Below, piece by piece: positions 27,121 to 33,695 of a stretch of DNA of 33,695 bases. Below the pieces are notes generated by a model. It had not been told where the DNA came from. It was given only the letters and a program-made list of their open reading frames with translations, and searched no databases. Made by a program: the position numbers and the translations under genes. The DNA lies in contig OKRB01000102.1 of the NCBI GenBank assembly GCA_900290245.1, positions 24,175 through 57,869 on the forward strand, in the 5' to 3' direction. The first letter of the stretch is position 1. Every line of letters starts with the position of its first letter. This DNA comes from Candidatus Sulfuritelmatomonas gaucii. Lineage in GTDB: Bacteria; Acidobacteriota; Terriglobia; Terriglobales; Acidobacteriaceae.

Positions 27121-27226
27121 ACCCCGCCGCGTCCTCCGAGAGACTCCCTCGTCCCAGAATTGAATACTCCACCGGGAATGAAGTCGTAAGATGACGTCTG
27201 GTAGGAATTCCTGATAGACAAATCAA

Positions 27227-30163
27227 ATGAAACAAAATCGTAGATCCTTCCTTCGCAACACTGCCCTGGCTGGCGGAGCCGTGACGCTCCGCAGTCTTTC
27301 CGCCCGCGCTCAGGCTTCCGTCGCTCCCGGCGCTTCTGCTGTCACCGCTCAACCCGAAATCCCCGCCAGCGCGTCGATCCGCCGCCAATTTCAATCGCCC
27401 CCCAAAAAATACCGCCCAATTGTGCGTTGGTGGTGGCCGGGCAACGATGTCGAAGATGCGGAGTTGCGCCGCGAAATCGACGTGCTCGACAAGGGCGGCC
27501 TCGGCGGCGCTGAGATCCAGGCCTTCATCAAGGGCCTCGACATGAAGAATCTTCCCGCCGCGCAAATAGAGCGCATGAACAGCTTCGCCACTCCGTCCTT
27601 CTTCCGCCACGTTGCGGTCGCGGCAGAAGAAGCCCGTAACCGCGGGATGTTCATCGATTACACGTTCGGATCCGGATGGCCCTTCGGCGGCGGCGACGCC
27701 ATCACCCCCGAATTCGCGTCCGTCGAATTGCGATTCACGCATCTCTCTGTTGCCGGGCCGGCGAAGCTCCACGAGCAGTTGCAAATTCCGTCAGTCACCG
27801 ACGGCGATCCATTGACCGGCGTGGGTAAACTCGACGGATTGCCGGATGGATGGGCTGATCGCATGAAGAAGCGCAGCCGGCTCGTTGCCGTCGTGGCTGT
27901 GCGGGGCCAGGATGCGCAGTGGGGCTATCATCAGTCCGGCCCCAGGCACTCTGTCGTCACGCCAGGCGTGTTGGAAAATGGCACGTCGGTCAATCTCACC
28001 TCCCGCCTGCAACCCGACGGCACTTTGGATTGGGATGTGCCGCCCGGAACATGGCAGCTTTTCGTCTTTTGCTCATTGCCCAGGGCGCAGCGGGTGAATG
28101 CGGGCGCGGGTCCTGGTCCTCAACTTGTAATGGACCACTTCAGTGCCGAAGCCTTTCGCGCGTACGCCAAGCGCGTCGGCGACAATGCGATTCCCTATCT
28201 TGGCCAGTACTTCGGCGACGGCTTGCGCGCCATCTTCTGCGACAGCCTCGAAGTGGGCGCATACCTTTTCTGGAGCGACGATTTTCTCGCTGAATTCGAG
28301 CGGCGCCGAGGCTATGACCTGGTCCCGTATCTTCCTATCCTCAGATTGGAGACCGATGGCGAGCCGTTCGGCGAATTCGTCGATCTTCCCGTCTACGATA
28401 TGGCTGAAATCGGCGATCAGGTCCGTCATGACTATCAACAGACCGTCTCCGACCTCATCACGGAGCGGTTCTACAGCCAGTTCAACCAGTGGGCCCACGA
28501 CCACAAACTCCTTTCTCGCACCCAGGCCCATGGTGCGCCGGCCGATGTCCTGCGCATCTACGGCGAAGCCGACATTCCTGAAACCGAGGATCTCTACGAT
28601 CGTGGCGGCTACGATTTCCTCAAGATGGCGGCTTCCTCCGCGAATGTTTATGGCCGCGCCATCGTCGGCAGCGAATCCTTTGTCTGGCCCACTTCCGCGT
28701 ATCAAACCACGCCCGAGAAGATGAAACTCGCAGCCGACGAACTTTTCACTGCCGGCGTGAACGCTATTGTCTACCACGGTTTTCCATACATCGTTCCTCA
28801 AGTTCCGCCGCCGGGCTGGCACCCATTCATTGGCATATATGGCGACGGAAATTATTCGTCGCAACTCAATGAGCTGAACCCTTTGTGGCCGTATCTCGCG
28901 CAGCTCAACAGATATATGACGCGCGTGCAGTTCATCTCGCAGACAGGAAGCAGCGTCGCCGCCCTCGCACTCTATCGCAATGACCTTGCGCATGGCGCGG
29001 GAGACAACCCGCCGAGTCCAAAGTTGAACCAGGCGATCATGGACGCCGGCTACAACTACGACCACATCAACGCCGATTCCCTGCTGCACTGCGACCTGCG
29101 TGAGCGGATGCTGGCGACCCCGGGCGGAGCTCGCTACCGTGCTCTTGTCTTCCCTCCGCTCGATTCCATCAGCGCGCCGCTCGCAGAAAAGCTTCAGGGC
29201 TTCGCTGCCGCCGGCCTTCCCATTTTCTTCTCAGGCCAGACTCCGCTCGAGGCCGATGGCTACCTCCATCGCGACCTCGAGACCAATCGGGTCAACACCG
29301 CGATGCATGCCATTCACAACGCCCACGGCACATACTTCTCCACGAACATCGCGGACCTTATCACGATGCTCCAGAAAGCCGTTGATCCAAACATCCGTTT
29401 TCACAGCAAGGCGCTCTCATTCATTCAGAAGCGGATCGGACGTTTGAACGCATTCTTTTTGCGCAACGACACAGACGTCGCGCAGCATCTCGACGCCGAA
29501 TTCGAAGCCGAAGGCGAACCTGAGCTGTGGGATCCGTGGACCGGAGGAACTGCATCGATCGCCGCCGGACGGCGAAACGCTGGATGGGTCGGGATTCATC
29601 TCGATCTGCAGCCGCTCGCCTCGGCCCTGATCGTATTCGACCCTGAACGCGAAGCACCGCCCGCAACCGCCGCCCCGGCACCGCGTACGGTTCAGCGCAC
29701 TCAGCCCATCGGCGCCGCTGGATGGAAGCTCACTGCAACGGGCCTCGTTCCTTCCGGCAAAACTGCTGTCATCCGCCGCGATCTGCCGCTGTTGGTTGAT
29801 TGGTCGCTCGACGCCGAGCTCCGCGGATTTTCCGGACGCGCAGTCTACACCACATCGTTCGCGGTGCCTGCCGCAAATAACCATGGCCGCCTCATCCTCG
29901 ATCTCGGCACGGTGAGAGATGTTGCCGAAATCACAGTGAACGGCAAGCAGATGGCCACGCTTCTGCTCCGTCCCTACGAAGTTGACATCACCGATTCAGT
30001 TCAACCGGGAGAGAATCAGCTCGAGGTCGCCGTCACCAATACCCTCTTCAACAGCATGGCTCTTCGCGAACCGCCGGCGTTTCGCCCCGGTTTCACAGAG
30101 AATCTATCGGGACTGATGTCCGCCGGCCTCATCGGCCCGGTACAAATCAAAATCATGAATTAG
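27227..30163 (+). CDS. Tat-exported GH106-like alpha-L-rhamnosidase
   Basis: The 978-residue product starts with a twin-arginine signal (NRRSFLRNTALAGGAVTL, ending near ARAQA). The catalytic part opens with PIVRWWWPGNDVEDAELRRE followed by GGLGGAEIQ, the hallmark N-terminal element of GH106 (PF17132 type) alpha-L-rhamnosidases. Other typical segments are DWDVPPGTWQLFVF, GQYFGDGLRAIFCDSLE, the Glu-rich ADIPETEDLYDRGGYDFLK and VGSESFVWPTSAYQTTPEK. The C-terminus (about 870-975) is a galactose-binding-like beta-sandwich: FSGRAVYTTSFAVP, LILDLGTVRDVAEITVNG and LEVAVTNTLFNSMALREPP. Length agrees with the family, about 1000 residues. It would remove terminal alpha-L-rhamnose in the periplasm or outside. 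It lies 106 bases after the winged-helix gene. Confidence 0.82.
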   Translation: MKQNRRSFLRNTALAGGAVTLRSLSARAQASVAPGASAVTAQPEIPASASIRRQFQSPPKKYRPIVRWWWPGNDVEDAELRREIDVLDKGGLGGAEIQAFIKGLDMKNLPAAQIERMNSFATPSFFRHVAVAAEEARNRGMFIDYTFGSGWPFGGGDAITPEFASVELRFTHLSVAGPAKLHEQLQIPSVTDGDPLTGVGKLDGLPDGWADRMKKRSRLVAVVAVRGQDAQWGYHQSGPRHSVVTPGVLENGTSVNLTSRLQPDGTLDWDVPPGTWQLFVFCSLPRAQRVNAGAGPGPQLVMDHFSAEAFRAYAKRVGDNAIPYLGQYFGDGLRAIFCDSLEVGAYLFWSDDFLAEFERRRGYDLVPYLPILRLETDGEPFGEFVDLPVYDMAEIGDQVRHDYQQTVSDLITERFYSQFNQWAHDHKLLSRTQAHGAPADVLRIYGEADIPETEDLYDRGGYDFLKMAASSANVYGRAIVGSESFVWPTSAYQTTPEKMKLAADELFTAGVNAIVYHGFPYIVPQVPPPGWHPFIGIYGDGNYSSQLNELNPLWPYLAQLNRYMTRVQFISQTGSSVAALALYRNDLAHGAGDNPPSPKLNQAIMDAGYNYDHINADSLLHCDLRERMLATPGGARYRALVFPPLDSISAPLAEKLQGFAAAGLPIFFSGQTPLEADGYLHRDLETNRVNTAMHAIHNAHGTYFSTNIADLITMLQKAVDPNIRFHSKALSFIQKRIGRLNAFFLRNDTDVAQHLDAEFEAEGEPELWDPWTGGTASIAAGRRNAGWVGIHLDLQPLASALIVFDPEREAPPATAAPAPRTVQRTQPIGAAGWKLTATGLVPSGKTAVIRRDLPLLVDWSLDAELRGFSGRAVYTTSFAVPAANNHGRLILDLGTVRDVAEITVNGKQMATLLLRPYEVDITDSVQPGENQLEVAVTNTLFNSMALREPPAFRPGFTENLSGLMSAGLIGPVQIKIMN

Positions 30164-30185
30164 AGTGATTCCTGAGCGTCGCGGG

Positions 30186-30270
30186 CTGTGAAACTGTAGA
30201 ACTGTGAAACTGTGGACCGCGCCAAATCAATGACTTGGAGCGATAATCTCACAGTTCTACAGTTTCACAG
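30186..30270 (+). terminator. 22-bp perfect inverted repeat with T6, terminator of the GH106 gene
   Basis: Arms at 30186-30207 and 30249-30270 are perfectly complementary over 22 bp around a 41-nt loop, followed by GGG and TTTTTT at 30275-30280. The arm itself contains repeated CTGTGAAACTGT-type words, with a further copy just inside the loop. It can act as a Rho-independent terminator on the + strand. The right arm also contains the stop codon of the antitoxin-like gene on the minus strand. The long loop and repeated words are unusual for a plain terminator and hint at a mobile palindromic element. Confidence 0.65.
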
Positions 30271-30430
30271 TGGGTTTTTTGGAACGAGGCGGAGGGTCGC
30301 TGGGGGTTTGATCCGCCATGTTCTTCAGCATCTTGCCAACGATGCATGAGACCGAAGTCATGTGCTTTGCTGCCCAAATGCGAGCCCTGTAATACGTGTC
30401 GGAGGGTACGGCTACGGTGATGTTTTTCAT
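30257..30430 (-). CDS. Ribbon-helix-helix (CopG-like) antitoxin-type protein, orphan
   Basis: The 57-residue product begins MKNITVAVPSDTYYRARIWA and continues KHMTSVSCIVGKMLKNMADQ. This is the standard pattern of small ribbon-helix-helix DNA-binding antitoxins: an N-terminal beta strand (ITVAVP), helix A with the Y-x-x-A-R-x-x-A pattern, a TSVS turn, then helix B. The ATG at 30430 is preceded by GAGGA at 5-nt spacing, a good ribosome site. The tail PPPRSKKPTVKL is basic and runs into the inverted repeat, which supplies the stop. No toxin (PIN/VapC or RelE) is found downstream, where GH106 ends convergently, or upstream. It may be a solitary regulator, or an antitoxin whose toxin was lost when the repeat was inserted. 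Confidence 0.72.
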   Translation of the reverse strand: MKNITVAVPSDTYYRARIWAAKHMTSVSCIVGKMLKNMADQTPSDPPPRSKKPTVKL

Positions 30431-31119
30431 TGGTTCCTCGTAGTGAAAAGAGAGCAGCGATGGGTTCCGGTGCCCGATGCCAACCAGCAGCGGACTCCTG
30501 CCGGTTTGGCGCTCATATTGATTGTGCGGGAAACGGGGAAATAACCTGCAAGGCTAAGTGGCTTGGATGGAGCGAGTCACGAGAAGAGGGGCTTGACAGA
30601 AATTCTTGCCGACGCTGACACGCGGGGCGACGGCAATTCCTGGGCTACTGTAGCGGCCAGTAAACATCGTTTCGAGCACGGCTTCGCCGCGTACTTACAG
30701 CAATTCCTGAGTTGCTGTGACCTCTTGAATTCTGTGCAGGGTCGCCGCTGCCTTCCACCCCACGGACGAAGACCTGTCCGCGGGGACCCCGGCTCCCTGG
30801 GGTCGCGTCGACTTGTGTGTAGCGGCTTCGGGATACAGTGACTCAGGAATTGCAATAGTTTTCGAAAGAGATGGGCTCGGTTTCGGCACCCTTCGACGGC
30901 GCTCAGAGCAGGTTCTGAATTCGTGCCCTGATACAAGGGGCGATCAGGAACTGCTGCAAAATCAGGGCACATCTAACAGTCTCGGCAATTCTTGTGCTGA
31001 TTTTGTGCTACGCCTTACCACCAAGACCGTGAGAAGCAGAAACTTCCGCATCGCCGGTGATTCGACCGCAACGCTTGGATGTCGCGTGCGAAGGTTGACT
31101 TGCAAACGTCCTTGCCGGA
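30431..31119. other. Gene-poor repeat-rich region
   Basis: About 690 bases without a supported gene. It holds a cluster of GCAATTCCTGAG-type words, a GACCCC...GGGGTC hairpin at 30785-30804, and a CACCCTTCGAC...GCTCAG word at 30887-30906 that resembles a short repeat dispersed in many environmental genomes. The frames here have skewed Arg/Pro/Ser composition and no domain, so I treat them as non-coding. Confidence 0.5.
30633..30999. repeat. Cluster of four GCAATTCCTGAG-type short repeats
   Basis: Related words occur at 30633-30650 (GCAATTCCTGGGCTACTG), 30700-30717 (GCAATTCCTGAGTTGCTG), 30836-30853 in inverted orientation and 30985-30999 (GCAATTCTTGTGCTG). The second and third form a 13-bp perfect inverted repeat about 120 bases apart. 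The cluster may be the remains of a palindromic repeat element. Confidence 0.6.
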
Positions 31120-33330
31120 TTACTTCTCGGCAGGCGTGAATCCGGTCAAAACGCGGGACTCGGATCGGAAGATGTTGTATTGATCGAAACTACTGTCATT
31201 CAGCAGAATCGTGTACGGTCCGTAGGTTCTGAAGGATTCATCCCACCACCGCAGCACGCGCACGGATCGAACCCGGGTAATGCTAACGCTTCTGAGCGGG
31301 CAGTCATAAGTCCTTCCCCCGATCTGGACCAGCCCGTATTCGATCATAGTGTCGGACCTGGAGAGTGGGGAGGTGGACTTCAGGTCGAACTGGAACGACA
31401 GTCGGAGGATCGCGCCGCTGTCCGGGGCAATGGCAATTTCCATCTGATAGCTCGCATACCGTTGATACGTTTGCGCCCCGTCCCCATCGGGGAGGCAGCA
31501 CATCATCGCTCTGCTGAGCGACTGATCCACCGGAACAGTGGAACGGAACACAGCGGCGCGGCCCGCAATTTCCCTTTCCCAGCGGATCCAGGTAAACCGG
31601 CCATTCGCGTTGAGCGCGTCTAACACATTTTGAAGCGCGATATCGAAAACTCCATAGGTGATCAGGTCAAGATTCCCGAGCCGCAGCGAATGTCCTTCTG
31701 CGTCGGCATCCTCTTGGCCATGTAGATAGTGCACGGTGGTCGTGGAGATGGCCGTCTGGTGAAGCGGCTGGTATTTCACTCCCGACTCCAGGAACATGGG
31801 TGTCTCCTGGTAACGGGTGATGACTCTCCGGGCCAGAAAATCGGGGAGTTTATGAATTGCGCTCGTCAGATACGTGGCGGTCATGGAAACCATGTGCTGC
31901 TGCTCATCCGGACTCGGCGGTGGTGCGGCGGGAATCTCATCGGTGGGCGGATCCAGGAAGGATGAGGCATCCGCCAGAATCCGAAGCTGCTGGCGGGTCC
32001 GCTTGCCATGCACGATGGTAAACAGCGTCGCAAGCCGACCTTCGCTCAGCCGTTGGGTTAGCTCGACACCTTTTAGCTGGTTCGCTTTCGCAGCATCCGA
32101 TTCGTCCAAGTCCACGATCCTCTGCAATTCTTCAAGCGACATGCGCTTCAACGGAGGGATCTGGTCAGCGGAGTAGTAGGGCTGATCGTAGAAGCCAGTA
32201 TTCGTGTGCGCGTTAAGACGCCGGTCGTCTACCTCGAGTTTTAAATCGTGATATTCATCGGGGTGTTCTGCGGCGAACGGGTCGAAGGAGATTCTGTAAA
32301 ACGGACCGGCTTCGCGAACACACTTACCAATCTCGTCCTCGATCTCTGAACTGTCGAGGACAAGCCCGCCGCTCTGGATGGCAAGCACACTTCGATCCAG
32401 ATTCATGCTGCTGGCTCCATGCGGCGAAGCGACCCCGGCGATATACGCGTTATACGACTGCGCGCTCGATTCCGATTCTCCAGCCGAAAGGCTGTACAGT
32501 GTCAGTTGCGCTTCGCGAAGCAAAGTGGAGAACCAGCAGATCGTAGCGTAGAGACTGGGACGGATTTTCAGCTCTTCGCTTCGGCTGCCGTTCGGCCCCA
32601 CCCACAGCAGCAACTTTCTGCCAGGCTGGCGCCGTTCCTCGGTGGCAATTTGGCCGAGCGCCATGAGGGCAAAGTCAATGGACGGAGCCAATCCGACAGT
32701 TCTTGGTCCGAGCGTATTGCGGCGAACCAGAGTGGACTCGCTGTGTTCAAGGCCCCGCGCCAGGGCATTTCCATCCGTGGAGAGATTCGCTACAGCCCAC
32801 AGGCCTGTTTCCGAGAGCTGAAACACAGAGGTGGGATGGGCGAGTCTGCCGCCATTTTTTCGCAGGTAGGAGATGACGCCGTCGCGCTCATCGCGCACCA
32901 GCTCGGCCGAGACCTGGAGAGCGTCAATCAGAACGATGACTTTGACCGGCGGCTCAGGCCCCGCTCCCCGGCCCGTGAACCCCTCGAAGGACAGGATCTT
33001 CTGCTCGCGGCCATTCTCGAGCAGGTGGAAATCCGATGCAGCAAGACCGGCGACAGGGTTCCCGGTCGCTTCGGTCACCATCACGTCGAGCTTGATGAGG
33101 CCTTCCGGCCTGTCTTCTGCGAATCGCTTGTCGCGGATCATCGCAGTGTAGAAGTCCTCCTCCTGCGCCAAGCCGTGATTGTCGCCCAATCCGATTCCAT
33201 CTACTGCGGTTGTGACGGTCGGTGAAGGCGAGCTCTGCGACTGGGGTCTCTGGGATACAGCAACAGTAGGCTCCAAGGCAAGAAAGACTCCGGTGAACAG
33301 TAGTCGCGTTAAGGGCGTGTTCGATTTCAT
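31120..33330 (-). CDS. Secreted VWFA-related protein (acidobacterial type) with degenerate MIDAS
   Basis: The 736-residue product was started at the ATG at 33330 because it begins a signal peptide (MKSNTPLTRLLFTGVFLALE). An in-frame ATG at 33393 would add 21 residues before it. The A domain starts after the family hallmark VAGLAASDFHLLENGREQKI and carries VKVIVLIDALQVS, where the DxSxS metal motif has become DALQV, so metal binding is probably lost. The domain extends to about residue 370. A C-terminal half of about 350 residues (from LKRMSLEELQRIVDLDE to DSSFDQYNIFRSESRVLTG) is typical of long acidobacterial members and has unknown function. No partner gene is adjacent. It is likely an exported binding protein rather than an enzyme. 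Confidence 0.8.
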   Translation of the reverse strand: MKSNTPLTRLLFTGVFLALEPTVAVSQRPQSQSSPSPTVTTAVDGIGLGDNHGLAQEEDFYTAMIRDKRFAEDRPEGLIKLDVMVTEATGNPVAGLAASDFHLLENGREQKILSFEGFTGRGAGPEPPVKVIVLIDALQVSAELVRDERDGVISYLRKNGGRLAHPTSVFQLSETGLWAVANLSTDGNALARGLEHSESTLVRRNTLGPRTVGLAPSIDFALMALGQIATEERRQPGRKLLLWVGPNGSRSEELKIRPSLYATICWFSTLLREAQLTLYSLSAGESESSAQSYNAYIAGVASPHGASSMNLDRSVLAIQSGGLVLDSSEIEDEIGKCVREAGPFYRISFDPFAAEHPDEYHDLKLEVDDRRLNAHTNTGFYDQPYYSADQIPPLKRMSLEELQRIVDLDESDAAKANQLKGVELTQRLSEGRLATLFTIVHGKRTRQQLRILADASSFLDPPTDEIPAAPPPSPDEQQHMVSMTATYLTSAIHKLPDFLARRVITRYQETPMFLESGVKYQPLHQTAISTTTVHYLHGQEDADAEGHSLRLGNLDLITYGVFDIALQNVLDALNANGRFTWIRWEREIAGRAAVFRSTVPVDQSLSRAMMCCLPDGDGAQTYQRYASYQMEIAIAPDSGAILRLSFQFDLKSTSPLSRSDTMIEYGLVQIGGRTYDCPLRSVSITRVRSVRVLRWWDESFRTYGPYTILLNDSSFDQYNIFRSESRVLTGFTPAEK

Positions 33331-33695
33331 CGGAGTTCTCGTTTTGGTTCGAATAGTTGGCACATGATAGACAAACAGTTCGAGCTGAAGCATACAGCTG
33401 AAGGCTTATCCTATGACGTCCGAACGAATCCCCACCCGGGATGGGCCGCTGCACCCTCTTTGAAATTCTGACCTGACCCCGTTTTCCGTCCAGCTCGGTG
33501 TATCAAATCATAGCCGAAACCAAAAATAGGCTACCGAACTCAGAGATGTTGTCCACACCTTGACGACTTCAGGGTGAATTGTCGCCAAGTGGGAAGTAAC
33601 GTGGTCTGGCTCACCTCACTTCCGAGTAGGCGGCAATGCATCCGGAATGTTCAATTGACCTTAAGCCGACAGGGCTAATCCAATTCTCAATGAGT
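33331..33695. other. Right-edge region upstream of the VWFA gene
   Basis: No gene is supported. The minus-strand promoter of the VWFA gene should lie here. TTCTGACCTGACCCCGTTTT at 33466-33485 resembles a short sequence often seen next to REP-associated or IS200-like transposase genes, but no transposase is in the window. Confidence 0.35.

Noticed and set aside
28073..29089. Minus-strand frame of 338 codons opposite GH106
   Set aside because: The + strand has strong GH106 motifs across the same bases; the antisense frame is a composition artefact.
30577..30972. 131-codon minus-strand frame in the repeat region
   Set aside because: Its Arg/Pro/Ser-rich translation follows from short DNA repeats, including the ALSAVEG string produced by a CCCTTCGAC-type repeat, so it is unlikely to be a protein.
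30633..30999. Possible CRISPR array
   Set aside because: The repeated words are irregularly spaced, in both orientations and too divergent, and no cas gene is present.

Overview
The window looks like chromosomal DNA of an Acidobacteriota member, probably class Terriglobia. The evidence is the combination of two VWFA-related proteins of the acidobacterial type, a very large Oar-like TonB-dependent receptor with an N-terminal carboxypeptidase-regulatory domain and no SusD partner, a membrane-anchored winged-helix protein typical of that phylum, and many secreted TPR proteins. GC content is fairly high. No rRNA, tRNA, CRISPR array, intact transposase or phage gene was found. The taxonomic call is inference.

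Region 1 (about 0.4-12 kb, mostly + strand) resembles an exopolysaccharide synthesis and export cluster. It holds a GT4-like glycosyltransferase, an ALG5-like GT2 glycosyltransferase, a 1407-residue TPR protein ending in an outer-membrane beta-barrel (BcsC/PgaA-like architecture), and a second GT4-like enzyme paralogous to the first. These are followed by a minus-strand DUF5666-like secreted protein, a secreted TPR protein and a nucleotidyltransferase-fold protein.

Region 2 (about 12-17 kb) holds a TonB-like energy transducer, a minus-strand secreted VWFA protein with an intact MIDAS motif, and a minus-strand lipoprotein resembling GH71/GH99-type glycoside hydrolases.

Region 3 (about 17.3-30.2 kb) looks like a polysaccharide-utilisation locus. 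In transcription order the minus strand carries an Oar-like TonB-dependent receptor, a GntR/FCD regulator, a GH79-like beta-glucuronidase, a 30-codon twin-arginine-signal remnant and a uroporphyrinogen-decarboxylase-family protein. Divergently, the + strand carries a winged-helix/transmembrane protein and a Tat-exported GH106-like alpha-L-rhamnosidase. Glucuronidase plus rhamnosidase suggests a glycan carrying rhamnose and glucuronic acid, such as the Rha-GlcA caps of arabinogalactan proteins or gum arabic. Candidate operators (GTTTCNGAAAC), a promoter and a palindrome lie in its control regions.

Region 4 (about 30.2-33.7 kb) is more eroded. It contains a 57-residue ribbon-helix-helix antitoxin-like gene without a toxin, a 22-bp inverted repeat that doubles as a terminator and contains the antitoxin stop codon, a cluster of short repeats, and a second VWFA-related protein whose MIDAS motif is degenerate.
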